Shown: one piece after another, positions 17,747-26,834 of the stretch
How the letters are laid out: each line of letters begins with the position of its first letter
How positions within the stretch are numbered: position 1 is the stretch's first letter
NCBI RefSeq assembly: GCF_001426585.1
Contig: NZ_LMEI01000001.1
Span: 124,944-188,943, forward strand
DNA from: Streptomyces sp. Root431
GTDB lineage: Bacteria; Actinomycetota; Actinomycetes; Streptomycetales; Streptomycetaceae
Direction: 5' to 3'
Length of the DNA stretch: 64,000 nt
The notes under the pieces: model-generated
What the model saw: the letters and a program-made list of their open reading frames with translations, nothing else
Told to the model about the DNA's origin: nothing
Database searches by the model: none
Position numbers and translations under genes: made by a program

Positions 17747-18886
17747 ATGACCGGACATGTCTGTCCTGAATGCGGTGTACAAAGACCTGGCTGCGCCTGC
17801 GCCCAGGCGGAGATAGCGGCGGCCGAGGACTTCGACCCGCTGCGGATCAGGCCGTACGTGACGCTGGAGGCGGCGGGGGCTGGGGGGCCTTCGGAGTCTG
17901 CGGGGCTCACGGAGGGTGCTGTGGGGCCTGCGGGGCCGTCGTACGCGGAGGAGGATCCGCCGACGACCCAGCTGGCGGCGATCCGCCCGGAGGGCGGCCC
18001 TTACGCCGGTACGTACGCCGGTACGTACGCCGGTCAGCGCCCCGACCCGTACACCGATCCGCGCCCCGACCTCCCCCACCCCGACCCGCCGTACTCCGAC
18101 CTGCCGCACTCCGACCCGCCGTACTCCGAAGGCGATGCCTCCGAGACGATGCCGCTGCTCCTGCACGGCATCGGCCGCGTCGAGGGCCCGGCGGACGAGC
18201 GGGGGCAGGATTCGGCGCGCGGGCGCAAGCGGGGCATGGTGGTCGCGGCGGTGGCCGCCGTGGCGGTGGCGGGCACCGCGGCCTTCGCGGCGGCCGTACT
18301 CGGCGGCGCGGACGAGTCCGGCGACCGGGCCTCCGGGCTGGAGGTGACCACGAGCGCGTCCCTCAACGTCGCCGTGTCGGAGGCCCCGTCCCCCTCCGCC
18401 TCGTCCGAGACCCCGGAGCCGAGCGCGTCGTCCCCGTCCGCGGGCCCGACCACCACCTCCGCTTCCGCCTCCGCCTCACCGTCCGCCACATCCACCCCCT
18501 CGGCCTCCAGGACCACCGCGTCCTCCAGCGCCACGACCGGCGCGGCGGCCCCGCCGGCCACCACCACGGCGGCCCCGACGGCCACGACGCCGACGGCAGC
18601 GCCCACGACGACGGCCCCGCCCGCCTCACAGGCGCCCCAGGAGCCGGAGGAGACCGATGAGGCCCCGACCACTCTGAGCTTCGGCTCCAGCGGCGCCGAG
18701 GTGAGGGAGCTCCAGGAACGCCTGACCCTCGCGGGGGCGTACCACGGCGACCTCGACGGGGAGTACAGCCAGGAGGTCTGGCGCGCGGTGAAGAACTACC
18801 AGTCCTGGATGTTCATCGAGGAGGACCCGAAGGGCGTGTACGGCCCCCACACGCGGGAGGCGCTGGAGCGGAGCACCTGGCTCTGA
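17747..18886 (+). CDS. Zinc-ribbon/transmembrane/peptidoglycan-binding-domain protein
   Basis: 379 residues. The N-terminus has a zinc-ribbon motif ('CPECG' then 'CACA'), then a Pro/Tyr-rich cytoplasmic stretch with 'PYSDLPHSDP' repeats and one transmembrane helix (about 163-185). A Ser/Thr/Pro/Ala-rich extracellular linker of about 120 residues leads to a C-terminal peptidoglycan-binding domain ('LSFGSSGAEVRELQERLTLAGAYHGDLDG...'). The layout suggests a protein tying the cell wall to an intracellular partner. Function not known. A hairpin follows at 18972. Confidence 0.8.
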   Translation: MTGHVCPECGVQRPGCACAQAEIAAAEDFDPLRIRPYVTLEAAGAGGPSESAGLTEGAVGPAGPSYAEEDPPTTQLAAIRPEGGPYAGTYAGTYAGQRPDPYTDPRPDLPHPDPPYSDLPHSDPPYSEGDASETMPLLLHGIGRVEGPADERGQDSARGRKRGMVVAAVAAVAVAGTAAFAAAVLGGADESGDRASGLEVTTSASLNVAVSEAPSPSASSETPEPSASSPSAGPTTTSASASASPSATSTPSASRTTASSSATTGAAAPPATTTAAPTATTPTAAPTTTAPPASQAPQEPEETDEAPTTLSFGSSGAEVRELQERLTLAGAYHGDLDGEYSQEVWRAVKNYQSWMFIEEDPKGVYGPHTREALERSTWL

Positions 18887-18971
18887 GATGCCCTCGGGGC
18901 GCGGCGGGATCCCGGATCGCGGACCGGTTGGCCAAGACGGCCCCCGGTTTTGTATCGTGGAAAAACAAAGT

Positions 18972-19007
18972 GGCCCCGCCCGTACTCCCTGACCGGCGGG
19001 CGGGACC
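18972..19007 (+). terminator. Hairpin between the peptidoglycan-binding gene and the HAD gene
   Basis: GGCCCCGCCCG and CGGGCGGGACC pair at 10 of 11 positions around a 14-nt loop. It follows a short AT-rich stretch (TTTTGTATCGTGGAAAAACAA) unusual for this DNA that could include a promoter -10, so the hairpin may be a terminator or a leader structure of the HAD gene. Confidence 0.5.
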
Positions 19008-19040
19008 GCTTCGTTCTCCGCACCCCTCTCTGGAGACCCG

Positions 19041-19709
19041 ATGCCTGCCACCACCCCGGCACAGCTCACCGCCCGCGCCCTCCTCCTCGACATGGACGGC
19101 ACCCTCGTCAACTCGGACGCCGTCGTCGAGCGCTGCTGGCGCCGCTGGGCCGAGCGGCAGGGACTCGACGCGGACGCGGTCCTCAAGGTCGTCCACGGCC
19201 GCCAGGGGTACGCGACGATGGCCGTCCTCCTCCCCGAGCGCCCGATGGAGGAGAACTACGCCGACAACCGGCTGATGCTCGCCGAGGAGACCGCCGACCT
19301 CGACGGCGTCGTGCCCGTCCCCGGCGCCCCCGCCTTCCTGGCCGCGATCACCGAGCTGCCGTACGCCCTGGTGACCTCGGCCGACGAGGCCCTCGCGCAG
19401 GCGCGGATGGGCGCGGCGGCCCTGCCGATGCCCGCGATCCGGGTCACCGCCGAGTCGGTCGGGGCCAGCAAGCCGGACCCCGAGGGCTTCCTCAAGGGCG
19501 CGGCGGAGCTGGGCTTCGACCCCGCGGACTGCGTCGTCTTCGAGGACTCGGAGGCCGGCATCCAGGCGGGCCGCGCGGCCGGCATGCGGATCGTGGGCGT
19601 GGGCCCGCGCGCGGCGGCCTTCGCCCCGGACCTCCACGTCGAGGACCTGACCCGCCTGCGGGTCGAGACCGCGCCCGACGGCACGATCACCCTCACGGCC
19701 CTGGCGTAG
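19041..19709 (+). CDS. HAD-superfamily sugar-phosphatase-like hydrolase
   Basis: 222 residues. Motif I 'LLLDMDGTLVNSD' contains the nucleophile Asp17 and general acid Asp19, motif II is 'ALVTSA', motif III is the Lys of 'GASKPDPEGF', and motif IV is 'VVFEDSEAGIQAG'. The helical cap inserted after motif I marks subfamily I (beta-phosphoglucomutase/phosphatase-like). It probably dephosphorylates a small phosphorylated metabolite. Confidence 0.88.
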   Translation: MPATTPAQLTARALLLDMDGTLVNSDAVVERCWRRWAERQGLDADAVLKVVHGRQGYATMAVLLPERPMEENYADNRLMLAEETADLDGVVPVPGAPAFLAAITELPYALVTSADEALAQARMGAAALPMPAIRVTAESVGASKPDPEGFLKGAAELGFDPADCVVFEDSEAGIQAGRAAGMRIVGVGPRAAAFAPDLHVEDLTRLRVETAPDGTITLTALA

Positions 19710-19745
19710 GACTCGCCGAGGGCAAATCGCCGGGGGCGCGGGGCG

Positions 19746-19985
19746 CTCCCTCCCCCACCGCGGCGCAGGACGCCCCCCACCCCGGCGCAGGGCTCTCCCT
19801 CACCGCCCCACCCGGGCACAGGACACCCCTCACCGCCCCACCCCAGCACAGGACTCTCCCTCACCGGCCCACCCGGGCGCAGGACACCCCCTCACCACCC
19901 CACCCCGACACAGGACTCCCCCTCACCGCCCCACCCGGGCGCAGGCCCCCTCGCCACCCCGCCCCGACGCAGGGCCCCGCCCTCA
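19746..19985. repeat. Degenerate ~30-bp minisatellite between convergent genes
   Basis: About eight copies of a C-rich unit, each containing CCCCACCC, a GCRCAGGAC-like core and CCCTCACCG, fill the gap between the HAD and FetB-like genes and touch the end of the latter. No ORF of its own is credible. Confidence 0.75.
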
Positions 19986-20765
19986 CCGCCCTGCCGCAGA
20001 CCTCTCCACGCCCGACGCCCCCACCCGGGGCCGGGTGATCCGGCCGCGCGCGACCAGCTCCAGGGTGGTCGCGGCGGCCACCGCCTGCACGGCGAGCAGC
20101 GCGATGAGCACGAAGAGCTGAACGGCACCCGCGTGCAGCGGTGACGCGCCGCCGAGCAGCATGCCGACGAAGGCCCCCGGCAGCGTGACGAGACCCACCG
20201 TGCGCGTCTGGTCCATGCCGGGGAGCAGGGCGTCCGCCGCGGCCTTCCGCGCCACTTCGAGGCGCGCGTCCCGCTCGACGAGCCCGATCGCGAGCCCCGC
20301 CTCCACCTCCCCGCGCCGCGTCTCCAGCTCGTCGAGCGAGCGCCGTCCCGCGAGGACGGTGGCCGTGAGCGCGCCGCCGACGAGGATGCCGGTGACGGGG
20401 ACGAGCGTGATGCCCTTCACCGGTACGAGTCCGGTGACGACGAGCGCGAGGACGACCGGCGCCACGGCGGCGGCGATCGGCACGCCCGCCCACACCCAGG
20501 CGCGCCCCGGCGCGGGCACGACCCGCCGCCCCGCCGTCCGTACCGCCACCGCGTACATGAGGAGCAGGAAGCAGAGCAGCAGCGGTACGGAGCGGACGAC
20601 CCACCCGATCACGAGCGAGACGGCGATCAGCTGGACGGCGGCGCGTACGCCGGCGAGCAGGGTGTCGCGGGCCCGGCCGAGGTGCGCGAGGGCGACGACG
20701 CCGGCGGCGAGGGCGAGCAGGACGGCCAATACCGCCCCAAAGGTGACGTTCACGTCCAGAAGCAC
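19983..20765 (-). CDS. FetB/UPF0014-family ABC transporter permease
   Basis: 260 residues from a GTG, matching the usual length of the family. Seven or so hydrophobic helices surround the conserved 'VRAAVQLIAVSLVIGWV' and 'LPGMDQTRTVGLVTLPGAFVGMLLGGASP'. In enteric bacteria FetAB exports iron. The ATPase partner is usually adjacent but none is encoded here, so this permease is an orphan. In-frame upstream codons exist, but the GTG at 20765 gives the family-like N-terminus. Confidence 0.85.
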   Translation of the reverse strand: MLLDVNVTFGAVLAVLLALAAGVVALAHLGRARDTLLAGVRAAVQLIAVSLVIGWVVRSVPLLLCFLLLMYAVAVRTAGRRVVPAPGRAWVWAGVPIAAAVAPVVLALVVTGLVPVKGITLVPVTGILVGGALTATVLAGRRSLDELETRRGEVEAGLAIGLVERDARLEVARKAAADALLPGMDQTRTVGLVTLPGAFVGMLLGGASPLHAGAVQLFVLIALLAVQAVAAATTLELVARGRITRPRVGASGVERSAAGR

Positions 20766-20985
20766 ACGGCCACAGTAGAGCGCCGCCACAACGGAGAAGC
20801 GCCGGGCGGAATCTGTCGCTCCATCAGTACGCGTCACACCCCTTGATGTGACGTGTCCATGTCGCCACTCTGTTACCTGGCGCACCCCCCAACGAAACCT
20901 GGCGCCGCCACGATGACCGGGCCAACGCCCGGCCCCCCGCGGGGACGGCACCCAGCCAAGGTCCCCCCACCTCAAGGGAGTTCCC

Positions 20986-21636
20986 ATGCCCGTCGGCATG
21001 ATCTACGCGCGTCGACTCGCTGTACTCGCCACCTCCGCCGCCCTCACCGTCACCGGCCTCCTCGCCACGGCACCGGCCGCCCAGGCCGCCATGCCGACCC
21101 CGGTCAGCGCGGCCACCGCCCGTACCTACCTGGCCGCCCTCACGGTCAAGGCGGAAGGTTCCTCCACCGGCTACAGCCGGGATCTCTTCCCGCACTGGAT
21201 CACCCAGTCCGGGGCCTGCAACACCCGCGAGACCGTCCTCAAGCGCGACGGCGTGAACGTCGTCACCGACTCCAGCTGCGCCTCGGTCAGCGGCAGCTGG
21301 TACTCGGAGTACGACGGCGCCACCTGGACCGCAGCCTCCGACCTCGACATCGACCACGTCGTTGCACTGTCCGAGGCCTGGCGCTCGGGCGCGAACGCGT
21401 GGACCACCGCCCAGCGCCAGGCCTTCGCGAACGACCTGACCCGGCCCCAGCTCATAGCCGTCACCGACAACGTCAACCAGGCCAAGGGCGACCTGGACCC
21501 GGCGGAGTGGCTGCCCTCGCGCACGGCCTACCGCTGCACGTACGCCCGGGCGTGGGTGCACGTGAAGTACCACTGGAACCTCAGCATCGACTCGGCCGAG
21601 AAGAGCGCCCTGCAGTCCGTCCTCAACGGCTGCTGA
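20986..21636 (+). CDS. Secreted HNH/DUF1524-type nuclease
   Basis: 216 residues with a signal peptide cleaved near 'APAAQAAMP'. The metal-finger core is 'DLDIDHVVALSEAWRSGA' followed by 'LIAVTDNVNQAKGDLDPAEWLPS', giving the DxxH...N...K pattern of GmrSD/DUF1524-like HNH nucleases. Conserved cysteines suit an exported enzyme. It probably degrades extracellular DNA or RNA for nutrition. Confidence 0.9.
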   Translation: MPVGMIYARRLAVLATSAALTVTGLLATAPAAQAAMPTPVSAATARTYLAALTVKAEGSSTGYSRDLFPHWITQSGACNTRETVLKRDGVNVVTDSSCASVSGSWYSEYDGATWTAASDLDIDHVVALSEAWRSGANAWTTAQRQAFANDLTRPQLIAVTDNVNQAKGDLDPAEWLPSRTAYRCTYARAWVHVKYHWNLSIDSAEKSALQSVLNGC

Positions 21637-21823
21637 CCGCAGACCCCCTGAACCACCGTCACCACAGCGGCCCCGGGGAGTGAACTGCACCACACGCTCC
21701 CCGGTGGCCGAATGTTGAACTTGCAAGTACTGGTGAGGGGTGCCTAACCTTACGGCCTCGTCGGTTTCCGTCCCCCACATCCCGTCCTCCCCACGGACGG
21801 GATCAGGCCGAAGGAGTTCCCCC

Positions 21824-22318
21824 ATGAACGCCAGCCAGAGCACCAGTCAGAACGGCCTCACGACCCGCCTGAACCAGGCCCAGCCCTACGCGCTCGGCCT
21901 GTTCCGCATAGTCGTCGGCCTGCTCTTCGCCTGCCACGGCGCCGCCTCGCTCTTCGGCGTCCTCGGCGGCGCGATGGGCGGCGGCAGCATCCCCGCCGGC
22001 ACCTGGCCGGGCTGGTACGCGGCCGTGATCCAGCTCGTCGGCGGCGTCCTGGTCCTGGCCGGCCTCGGCACCCGGACCGCCGCGTTCATCGCCTCCGGCT
22101 CGATGGCGTACGCGTACTTCAAGGTCCACCAGCCGGAGGCCCTCTTCCCGCTCCAGAACGGCGGCGACACCGCGGCCCTGTTCTGCTGGTCCTTCGCCCT
22201 GCTGATCTTCACCGGCCCGGGCGCGCTGGCCCTCGACGGACTCTTCGGCGCCCGGAACGGCGCGGCCACGAGGACCGGCGAGGAGCACGAGAAGCAGGGC
22301 GCGCCGATCGCGGCCTGA
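21824..22318 (+). CDS. DoxX-family membrane protein
   Basis: 164 residues. AAGGAG lies 8 nt before the ATG. Four transmembrane helices carry the family pattern 'ALGLFRIVVGLLFACHGAASLFG' and 'VIQLVGGVLVLAGLGTRTAAFI'. DoxX-like proteins take part in membrane redox and stress processes, but the exact role here is unknown. A clear terminator follows. Confidence 0.9.
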   Translation: MNASQSTSQNGLTTRLNQAQPYALGLFRIVVGLLFACHGAASLFGVLGGAMGGGSIPAGTWPGWYAAVIQLVGGVLVLAGLGTRTAAFIASGSMAYAYFKVHQPEALFPLQNGGDTAALFCWSFALLIFTGPGALALDGLFGARNGAATRTGEEHEKQGAPIAA

Positions 22319-22338
22319 GCGAGGAACGAACGGAAGGC

Positions 22339-22365
22339 GCCGGAAACCGGAGGACGGTTTCCGGC
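22339..22365 (+). terminator. Terminator after doxX-like gene
   Basis: GCCGGAAACC and GGTTTCCGGC form a perfect 10-bp stem with a 7-nt loop, followed by CTTTCCTGT. Confidence 0.88.
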
Positions 22366-22724
22366 CTTTCCTGTACGGGGCGGGGGGCGGGGCGTACGCA
22401 CGCCCCGCCCCCTCCGGGACCGCCCCGAGAAAGGCCCGCCTCAGGCCCCGGCCCGAGGTCCCAAGGCCAAGCCCGACCCGAGCGCGCCCGACGCCCGCCC
22501 CCGGGACCGGAGCACGCCCCACGGCCTACCCGACCTCAAGCACGCCCCACGCCCTCCCGACCTCAAGCACACCCCCCCACGGCCCGCACCGCCTCCCCTC
22601 CCCGGCGCACCCCCACCACACACCCCACGTCCCACAGCCCCCCTCCCCCTCCCCCTCCTCCTCCCCTCCCTCCCTGGCACCCGCCCGGCAGGGGCTCCCC
22701 CACCCCCGCGTAGGCTCTGGCCCT
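22366..22724. other. C-rich gene-free spacer
   Basis: Low-complexity, strongly C-rich on the + strand (long runs of CCCC and CTCC), without a plausible gene, hairpin or operator. It ends at the GTG of the DedA-like gene. Confidence 0.6.
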
Positions 22725-23354
22725 GTGAATCTGCTCGACAGCCTCGGCTCGCTGCGGTCGTTGACCGCCGGCCCGTGGATCTACCCGGTGGTGGCGGCGT
22801 CGATCCTGCTCGACGTCTTCCTGCCCGTGCTGCCGAGCGGCTTCCTGGTGATCACCGCCGCCACGGCCGCGGCGACGGCCACCGCGGCCTCCCCCGACGT
22901 GCCGTCGCTCCTCCCACTGCTCCTCTGCGCGGCGTCCGCTTCCGTGCTCGGCGACTTCCTGGCGTACCGCCTGGCCCGGCGGGGCGGCGCGCGGCTTGAC
23001 CGGGCGATCGCCCGCTCGCGGCGCCTCTCCCTGGCGCAGGAACGTCTCGGCACCGCACTGGCCAGGGGCGGCGGGCTGCTCGTGGTGCTCGCGCGCTTCG
23101 CCCCGGCGGGCCGCTCCGTGGTCTCCCTGGGCGCGGGCGCGGCCAAGCGCAGGATCAAGGACTTCCTGCCGTGGTCCGCGCTCGCGGGCGTGACCTGGGC
23201 GTCCTACAGCGTGGGGCTCGGCTGGCTGGGCGGGCAGTGGCTGGGCGCGACCTGGTTCAGCGCGGGGGTGTCGACCCTCGCGCTCTTCCTGGCGGGCGGC
23301 CTCGCCGCGTACCTCATACGGCGTCCGGCTGCGGCTCCCGCTCCGGTCTCGTGA
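22725..23354 (+). CDS. DedA-family membrane protein
   Basis: 209 residues from a GTG. The core carries 'SVLGDFLAYRLARRGGARL' (the G-D-x-x-x-Y motif) and 'VVLARFAPAGRSVVSLGAGAAKRR' (the F-x-R-x-x-P/A-x-x-R motif). These mark the DedA/VTT superfamily of lipid transporters or scramblases. The 3' end overlaps the convergent DUF2277 gene by 41 bp. Confidence 0.88.
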   Translation: MNLLDSLGSLRSLTAGPWIYPVVAASILLDVFLPVLPSGFLVITAATAAATATAASPDVPSLLPLLLCAASASVLGDFLAYRLARRGGARLDRAIARSRRLSLAQERLGTALARGGGLLVVLARFAPAGRSVVSLGAGAAKRRIKDFLPWSALAGVTWASYSVGLGWLGGQWLGATWFSAGVSTLALFLAGGLAAYLIRRPAAAPAPVS

Positions 23355-23574
23355 CGGCGGGGTGCGCCCCGCGCACCTCCAGACCGGCGAGGAGCCTGGC
23401 GGTCGCCTCGGTGATCTCGTCCACGGCGCGGTCGAAGACCTCGCGGTTGTGGGCGGCGGGCGCGCGGAAGCCGGAGACCTTGCGGACGTACTGCAGGGCG
23501 GCGGCGTGGAAGTCCTCCTCGGTCGCCTCCTCGGGCAGCGCGGGCGGTCGGAGCGTCTTGATGCTGCGGCACAT
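23314..23574 (-). CDS. DUF2277 protein
   Basis: An 86-residue protein starting 'MCRSIKTLRPPALPEEATEEDFHAAALQYVRKVSG', the characteristic N-terminus of DUF2277 (conserved Cys-Arg-Ser/Asn-Ile). It is helical and of unknown function. Its end overlaps the DedA-like gene on the other strand. Confidence 0.88.
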   Translation of the reverse strand: MCRSIKTLRPPALPEEATEEDFHAAALQYVRKVSGFRAPAAHNREVFDRAVDEITEATARLLAGLEVRGAHPAVTRPEREPQPDAV

Positions 23575-23621
23575 GTCTCCAGTGTCGCGCGCCCCACTGA
23601 CAATCGCCCCGGATCCTCACG

Positions 23622-23843
23622 TCACGAGAGGCCACGCCTGCTGCGCGCGTTGATCTCGGCGGCACGGGCCCGCAGCTCGCGCAGGGGGGTGGCGAGCTGT
23701 ACGTCGGCCGGCTCGGCCTCCCACTCGACGCCGCCGTGGACGGTCCGGATCAGAAAGCGCCCGGAGACGCTCTCCACATAGAAGCCGACCCGCCCGGTGG
23801 CGGTGTCGCGGACGAGGTCACCGACCTCCGGCAGTGGCTGCAC
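23622..23843 (-). CDS. Small conserved hypothetical protein
   Basis: 73 residues from a GTG that has GGAGGGG upstream. 'VGDLVRDTATGRVGFYVESVSGRFLIRTVHGGVEWEAEPADVQLA' looks like a small beta-barrel of a type common in Streptomyces, often near regulators. A longer frame to 23885 has a weaker start. Function unknown. Confidence 0.7.
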   Translation of the reverse strand: MQPLPEVGDLVRDTATGRVGFYVESVSGRFLIRTVHGGVEWEAEPADVQLATPLRELRARAAEINARSRRGLS

Positions 23844-23916
23844 GCATCCCCTCCGTCCCGAATTCCTGAAGCCTGGGGACCACAAGAGAAGCGGGGCCGC
23901 CCCGCCCTGTCAACGT

Positions 23917-23928
23917 ATCTCTAGAGAT
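23917..23928. promoter_or_regulatory. 12-bp perfect palindrome before the GntR gene
   Basis: ATCTCTAGAGAT lies about 105 nt upstream of the GntR start and 74 nt upstream of the divergent small gene. It is a plausible autoregulatory operator in the shared promoter region. Confidence 0.55.
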
Positions 23929-24032
23929 GTCCCCCGATGGATGGATCGACCCGGCGGGACGGCGCACACGTGTGCACCCTGGCCCGGGGGTGCGCCGTAG
24001 GGTGTCCCGCAGATGAAGGGAGTGGTCCACCC

Positions 24033-24791
24033 GTGACTGACCAGGACAGCGCTCGTCGGCCCAAGTACCAGCGCATCGCCGACGAGTTGAGAACCGCGAT
24101 CCAGTCAGGCGCCTTCGCGCCGGGCGACCGGCTCCCCGGCGAGAACGACCTCATGTCGACGTACGACGTGGCCCGGATGACGGCGCGCCAGGCCCTCTCC
24201 GTGCTGCGCACCGAGGGTCTCGCCGAGGCCCGCAAGGGCGCCGGGGTCTTCGTCCGGGTGTTCCGCCCGCTGCGCCGCCGGGGCATCCCGCGCCTCGCCG
24301 GGGACCACTGGGGCAGCGGCCGCTCGGTCTGGTCGGCGGACGTGGAGGACCGGAGCCTGGTGGTCGACCGGATCGAGGTGGCGGAGACGGAGGCCGGGGC
24401 CAGGGTCGCGGGGGCGCTGAACCTCGCGCCGGGCGCGCCCGTATGCGTCCGCAGCCGCCGCTTCGTCCTGGACGCGAAGCCGGTGCTGCTCTCGGTCTCG
24501 TACCTCTCAGCGGAGCTGGTGCGCGGGACGGCGATCACGGAGCCGGACACGGGCCCGGGCGGCACCTACGCCCGGCTGGCCGAGCTGGGGCACCGGCCGG
24601 TGCGGTTCCGGGAGGAGATCCGCTGCCGGATGCCGACGGCGGACGAGTCGGACCGGCTGGCCCTGGAGTTCGGCACACCGGTGGTGCTGATCGGGCGCAC
24701 GGCGTTCACGGAGCCCGGGGTGGCGGTGGAGCTCAACGAGATGACGCTCGATTCGTCGTCGTACGTCCTGGAGTACGACTTCGACGCGTGA
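24033..24791 (+). CDS. GntR/HutC-family transcriptional regulator
   Basis: 252 residues. The winged helix (about 12-75) includes 'YQRIADELRTAIQSGAFAPG', 'LMSTYDVARMTARQALSVLR' and 'KGAGVFVR'. A UTRA-type effector domain ('AGALNLAPGAPVCVRSRRFVLDAKPVLLS') follows. The GTG has GAAGGGAG upstream. The ligand is unknown. Its last 59 nt overlap the convergent MBL gene. Confidence 0.9.
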   Translation: MTDQDSARRPKYQRIADELRTAIQSGAFAPGDRLPGENDLMSTYDVARMTARQALSVLRTEGLAEARKGAGVFVRVFRPLRRRGIPRLAGDHWGSGRSVWSADVEDRSLVVDRIEVAETEAGARVAGALNLAPGAPVCVRSRRFVLDAKPVLLSVSYLSAELVRGTAITEPDTGPGGTYARLAELGHRPVRFREEIRCRMPTADESDRLALEFGTPVVLIGRTAFTEPGVAVELNEMTLDSSSYVLEYDFDA

Positions 24792-25542
24792 CCTCGAAGC
24801 GCGCGCCGGGGTCGGCGTGGGCGACGTCGCCGGGGAACTCGGCGGCGGCCAGGGCGACGGCCTCGGCGGGCTCGACGCCGGACCCGACATGGGTCACGAC
24901 GAGCCGCCCGGCACCGGCCTGGGCGGCGCTGCGCCCGGCCTGCGCCGCGGAGTGGTGGCCGGGCACGTCTCCGTCGGCCTCGCAGACGAACAGGTCGCAG
25001 TCCCGGCCGAGTTCGACGAGCGAAGAACACGGCCGGCAATCCCCCGAGTACACGAGGGAGCACCCATCCTCGTCCTCGACGCGCAAGGCGAAGGCGGCGG
25101 GGCCGTCATGGTCGACGGCGCGCGACCGGAGGGTCAGCCCGCCGATGCGCACCTCATGCCCGTCGTACAACTCCTGGACGGCGAAGGCGCTTTCGACGGG
25201 ACTGCGTTCCGCCCCATTGGTCAGGAATCCGGCGAGACGATCGGCGATGCCCGCGGGCCCGAGAAGGGGCACCGGCAAGGACACGTCCAGCCCCGCGTAG
25301 AGCAAGCCGTAGTAGGCGGTGAGCAGATCGGCGCTGTGGTCGGCATGGAGATGGGAGATCCAGACGGCGTCGACGTCGCCGAGAGCGACGTACCGCTGGA
25401 GCTCCGCGAGGGTGCCGGTGCCGGCGTCCACCCACACGCGGACGCCGCCGCCCTCGACGAGATAGCCGGAGCAGGGATTGCCGGGCCGGGGGAAGGGGGT
25501 GGCGGATCCGAGGACGGTGATCCGCAGCGCGTCGCGGTCCAT
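24733..25542 (-). CDS. MBL-fold metallo-hydrolase
   Basis: 269 residues. The dinuclear-metal motif 'ISHLHADHSADL' (HxHxDH) near 84, 'AVDHDGPAAFALRV', 'YSGDCRPC', and a late His in 'THVGSG' are the RNase Z/phosphodiesterase-like MBL ligands. The N-terminus 'LRITVLGSATPFPRPGNPCSGYLVE' is typical of this group. The substrate is likely a phosphodiester or cyclic nucleotide. The last 20 or so residues, overlapping the GntR gene, are low-complexity basic sequence. Confidence 0.85.
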   Translation of the reverse strand: MDRDALRITVLGSATPFPRPGNPCSGYLVEGGGVRVWVDAGTGTLAELQRYVALGDVDAVWISHLHADHSADLLTAYYGLLYAGLDVSLPVPLLGPAGIADRLAGFLTNGAERSPVESAFAVQELYDGHEVRIGGLTLRSRAVDHDGPAAFALRVEDEDGCSLVYSGDCRPCSSLVELGRDCDLFVCEADGDVPGHHSAAQAGRSAAQAGAGRLVVTHVGSGVEPAEAVALAAAEFPGDVAHADPGARFEVTRRSRTPGRTTTNRASSR

Positions 25543-25668
25543 GGGCTCACCCTAGGGGGTGGCTCCGTCCTCCCTGGCCTAATTGTGCGGAAGAGGTGAA
25601 GACGATGCGTATCCTGTGTGCTCGCCGGGCCCCATCGGCGGGTGCCCGGCAGAAATTGAGGGACATTC

Positions 25669-26118
25669 ATGCTTCGTGCACGCACGCTCGCGGCTGTGAC
25701 CGCGGCCGCCGCCTCCGGCGTTCTGCTGCTGCCTTCGCCGGCCCAGGCCGCCGGCTCGGTCCACCTGTACAAGATCTACTACGACAGCCCGGGCTCGGAC
25801 CGCGGCGCCAACACGAGCCTCAACGCCGAGTACGTGCAGATACGCAACACGACCGGCGCCGCGGTGAACCTGCGGGGCTGGACGGTCACGGACGCCGCCA
25901 ACCACAAGTACACCTTCGGCTCGTTCACCCTGGGCAAGGGCAAGATCGTGACGGTCCGCACGGGCCGCGGCACGAACACGTCCGCGAACGTCTACCAGAA
26001 CCGCAGTTGGTACGTCTGGAACAACGACAAGGACACGGCGACGCTGCGCAAGAGCAACGGCACGTGGGTCGACAACTGCTCGTACAACTCGACGCGAGTC
26101 GACTACAAGTGGTGCTGA
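25669..26118 (+). CDS. Secreted lamin-tail-domain protein
   Basis: 149 residues with a signal peptide ending 'SPAQAAG'. The mature protein is a single immunoglobulin-like lamin tail domain: 'VHLYKIYYDSPGSD', 'NAEYVQIRNTTGAAVNLRGWTVTDAANHKYTFGSFTLGKG', 'VRTGRGTNTSANVYQNRSWYVWNNDKDTATLRKSNGTWVD'. Such domains bind surfaces or nucleic acids outside the cell. The exact role is unknown. Confidence 0.9.
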   Translation: MLRARTLAAVTAAAASGVLLLPSPAQAAGSVHLYKIYYDSPGSDRGANTSLNAEYVQIRNTTGAAVNLRGWTVTDAANHKYTFGSFTLGKGKIVTVRTGRGTNTSANVYQNRSWYVWNNDKDTATLRKSNGTWVDNCSYNSTRVDYKWC

Positions 26119-26175
26119 CGCCACACCGCGCCTGACGAACCGCGGACCCCGGAAACCCCGGGGCCCGCGGCCGTC

Positions 26176-26721
26176 TCAGGACGCCTCGGACCCCTGCGGG
26201 GACTCCTGCCGGGCGGCGGGAACACCGTGCTGTGCCACATCGGCGTTGACCTGCCCGCCGAGCGTCATCACGTTCAACGTCGCCGAGTTCTCGCCGGCGA
26301 TGGCCCGCTCGACCCGGGCGACGAGCGTGGAGAAGGCCTCTCGCCTCGAAAGGCCTTGGTAGGGACCCACCTTGGTCTCGAAGTACACCCGCTCGTGGCC
26401 GAGGAGCTGCTCGGTCGACCGATAGTTCTTCCACTGCTCGCGGTACCGGTACACGCTCTCCAGCGACACGGCGGCGACGACCACGACGCTCAGCACGGTG
26501 GCCGTGACCCGCGCGAACGCCAGGTCCACGTTCACGAACACCGGCACGAGCGCCCCACCGACGACGGACACGGTCCGCATCCGCAGATGCATCGCCTTCA
26601 TCCGGGTCGCCTTGACGTCGTACCACTCCTGGTACTGCGCGAGCCTGGTCTCGATGTACCGCTGCGACGTCATCTCGCCGCTCTGCACCACGGATTCGGG
26701 CGCGTCCCCCACCTCAGCCAT
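26176..26721 (-). CDS. DUF4231 (SLATT-like) membrane protein
   Basis: 181 residues. Two transmembrane helices (about 50-90, 'VVGGALVPVFVNV' and 'ATVLSVVVVAAVSLESVYRY') are followed by 'REQWKNYRSTEQLLGHERVYFETKVGPY', the conserved cytoplasmic helix of DUF4231. The fold is related to SLATT proteins. It lies just left of the accessory region and has core-like base composition. Confidence 0.85.
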   Translation of the reverse strand: MAEVGDAPESVVQSGEMTSQRYIETRLAQYQEWYDVKATRMKAMHLRMRTVSVVGGALVPVFVNVDLAFARVTATVLSVVVVAAVSLESVYRYREQWKNYRSTEQLLGHERVYFETKVGPYQGLSRREAFSTLVARVERAIAGENSATLNVMTLGGQVNADVAQHGVPAARQESPQGSEAS

Positions 26722-26834
26722 GTCCCGGAGTACACCCGCCCGGTCAGGCCCACGTCAACTCTCCCCCATTCCCCCACGCACGCCCCCAAGGTACGTTCAC
26801 CCCACCGTCGACCAGCGCCCCCCAGGGAGGACCC

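Noticed and set aside
19746..19985. CRISPR-like array
   Set aside because: Units are contiguous and degenerate, with no unique spacers and no cas genes.
22441..22680. Minus-strand Gly/Arg-rich ORF in the C-rich spacer
   Set aside because: Low-complexity translation with no ribosome-binding site, an artefact of base composition.
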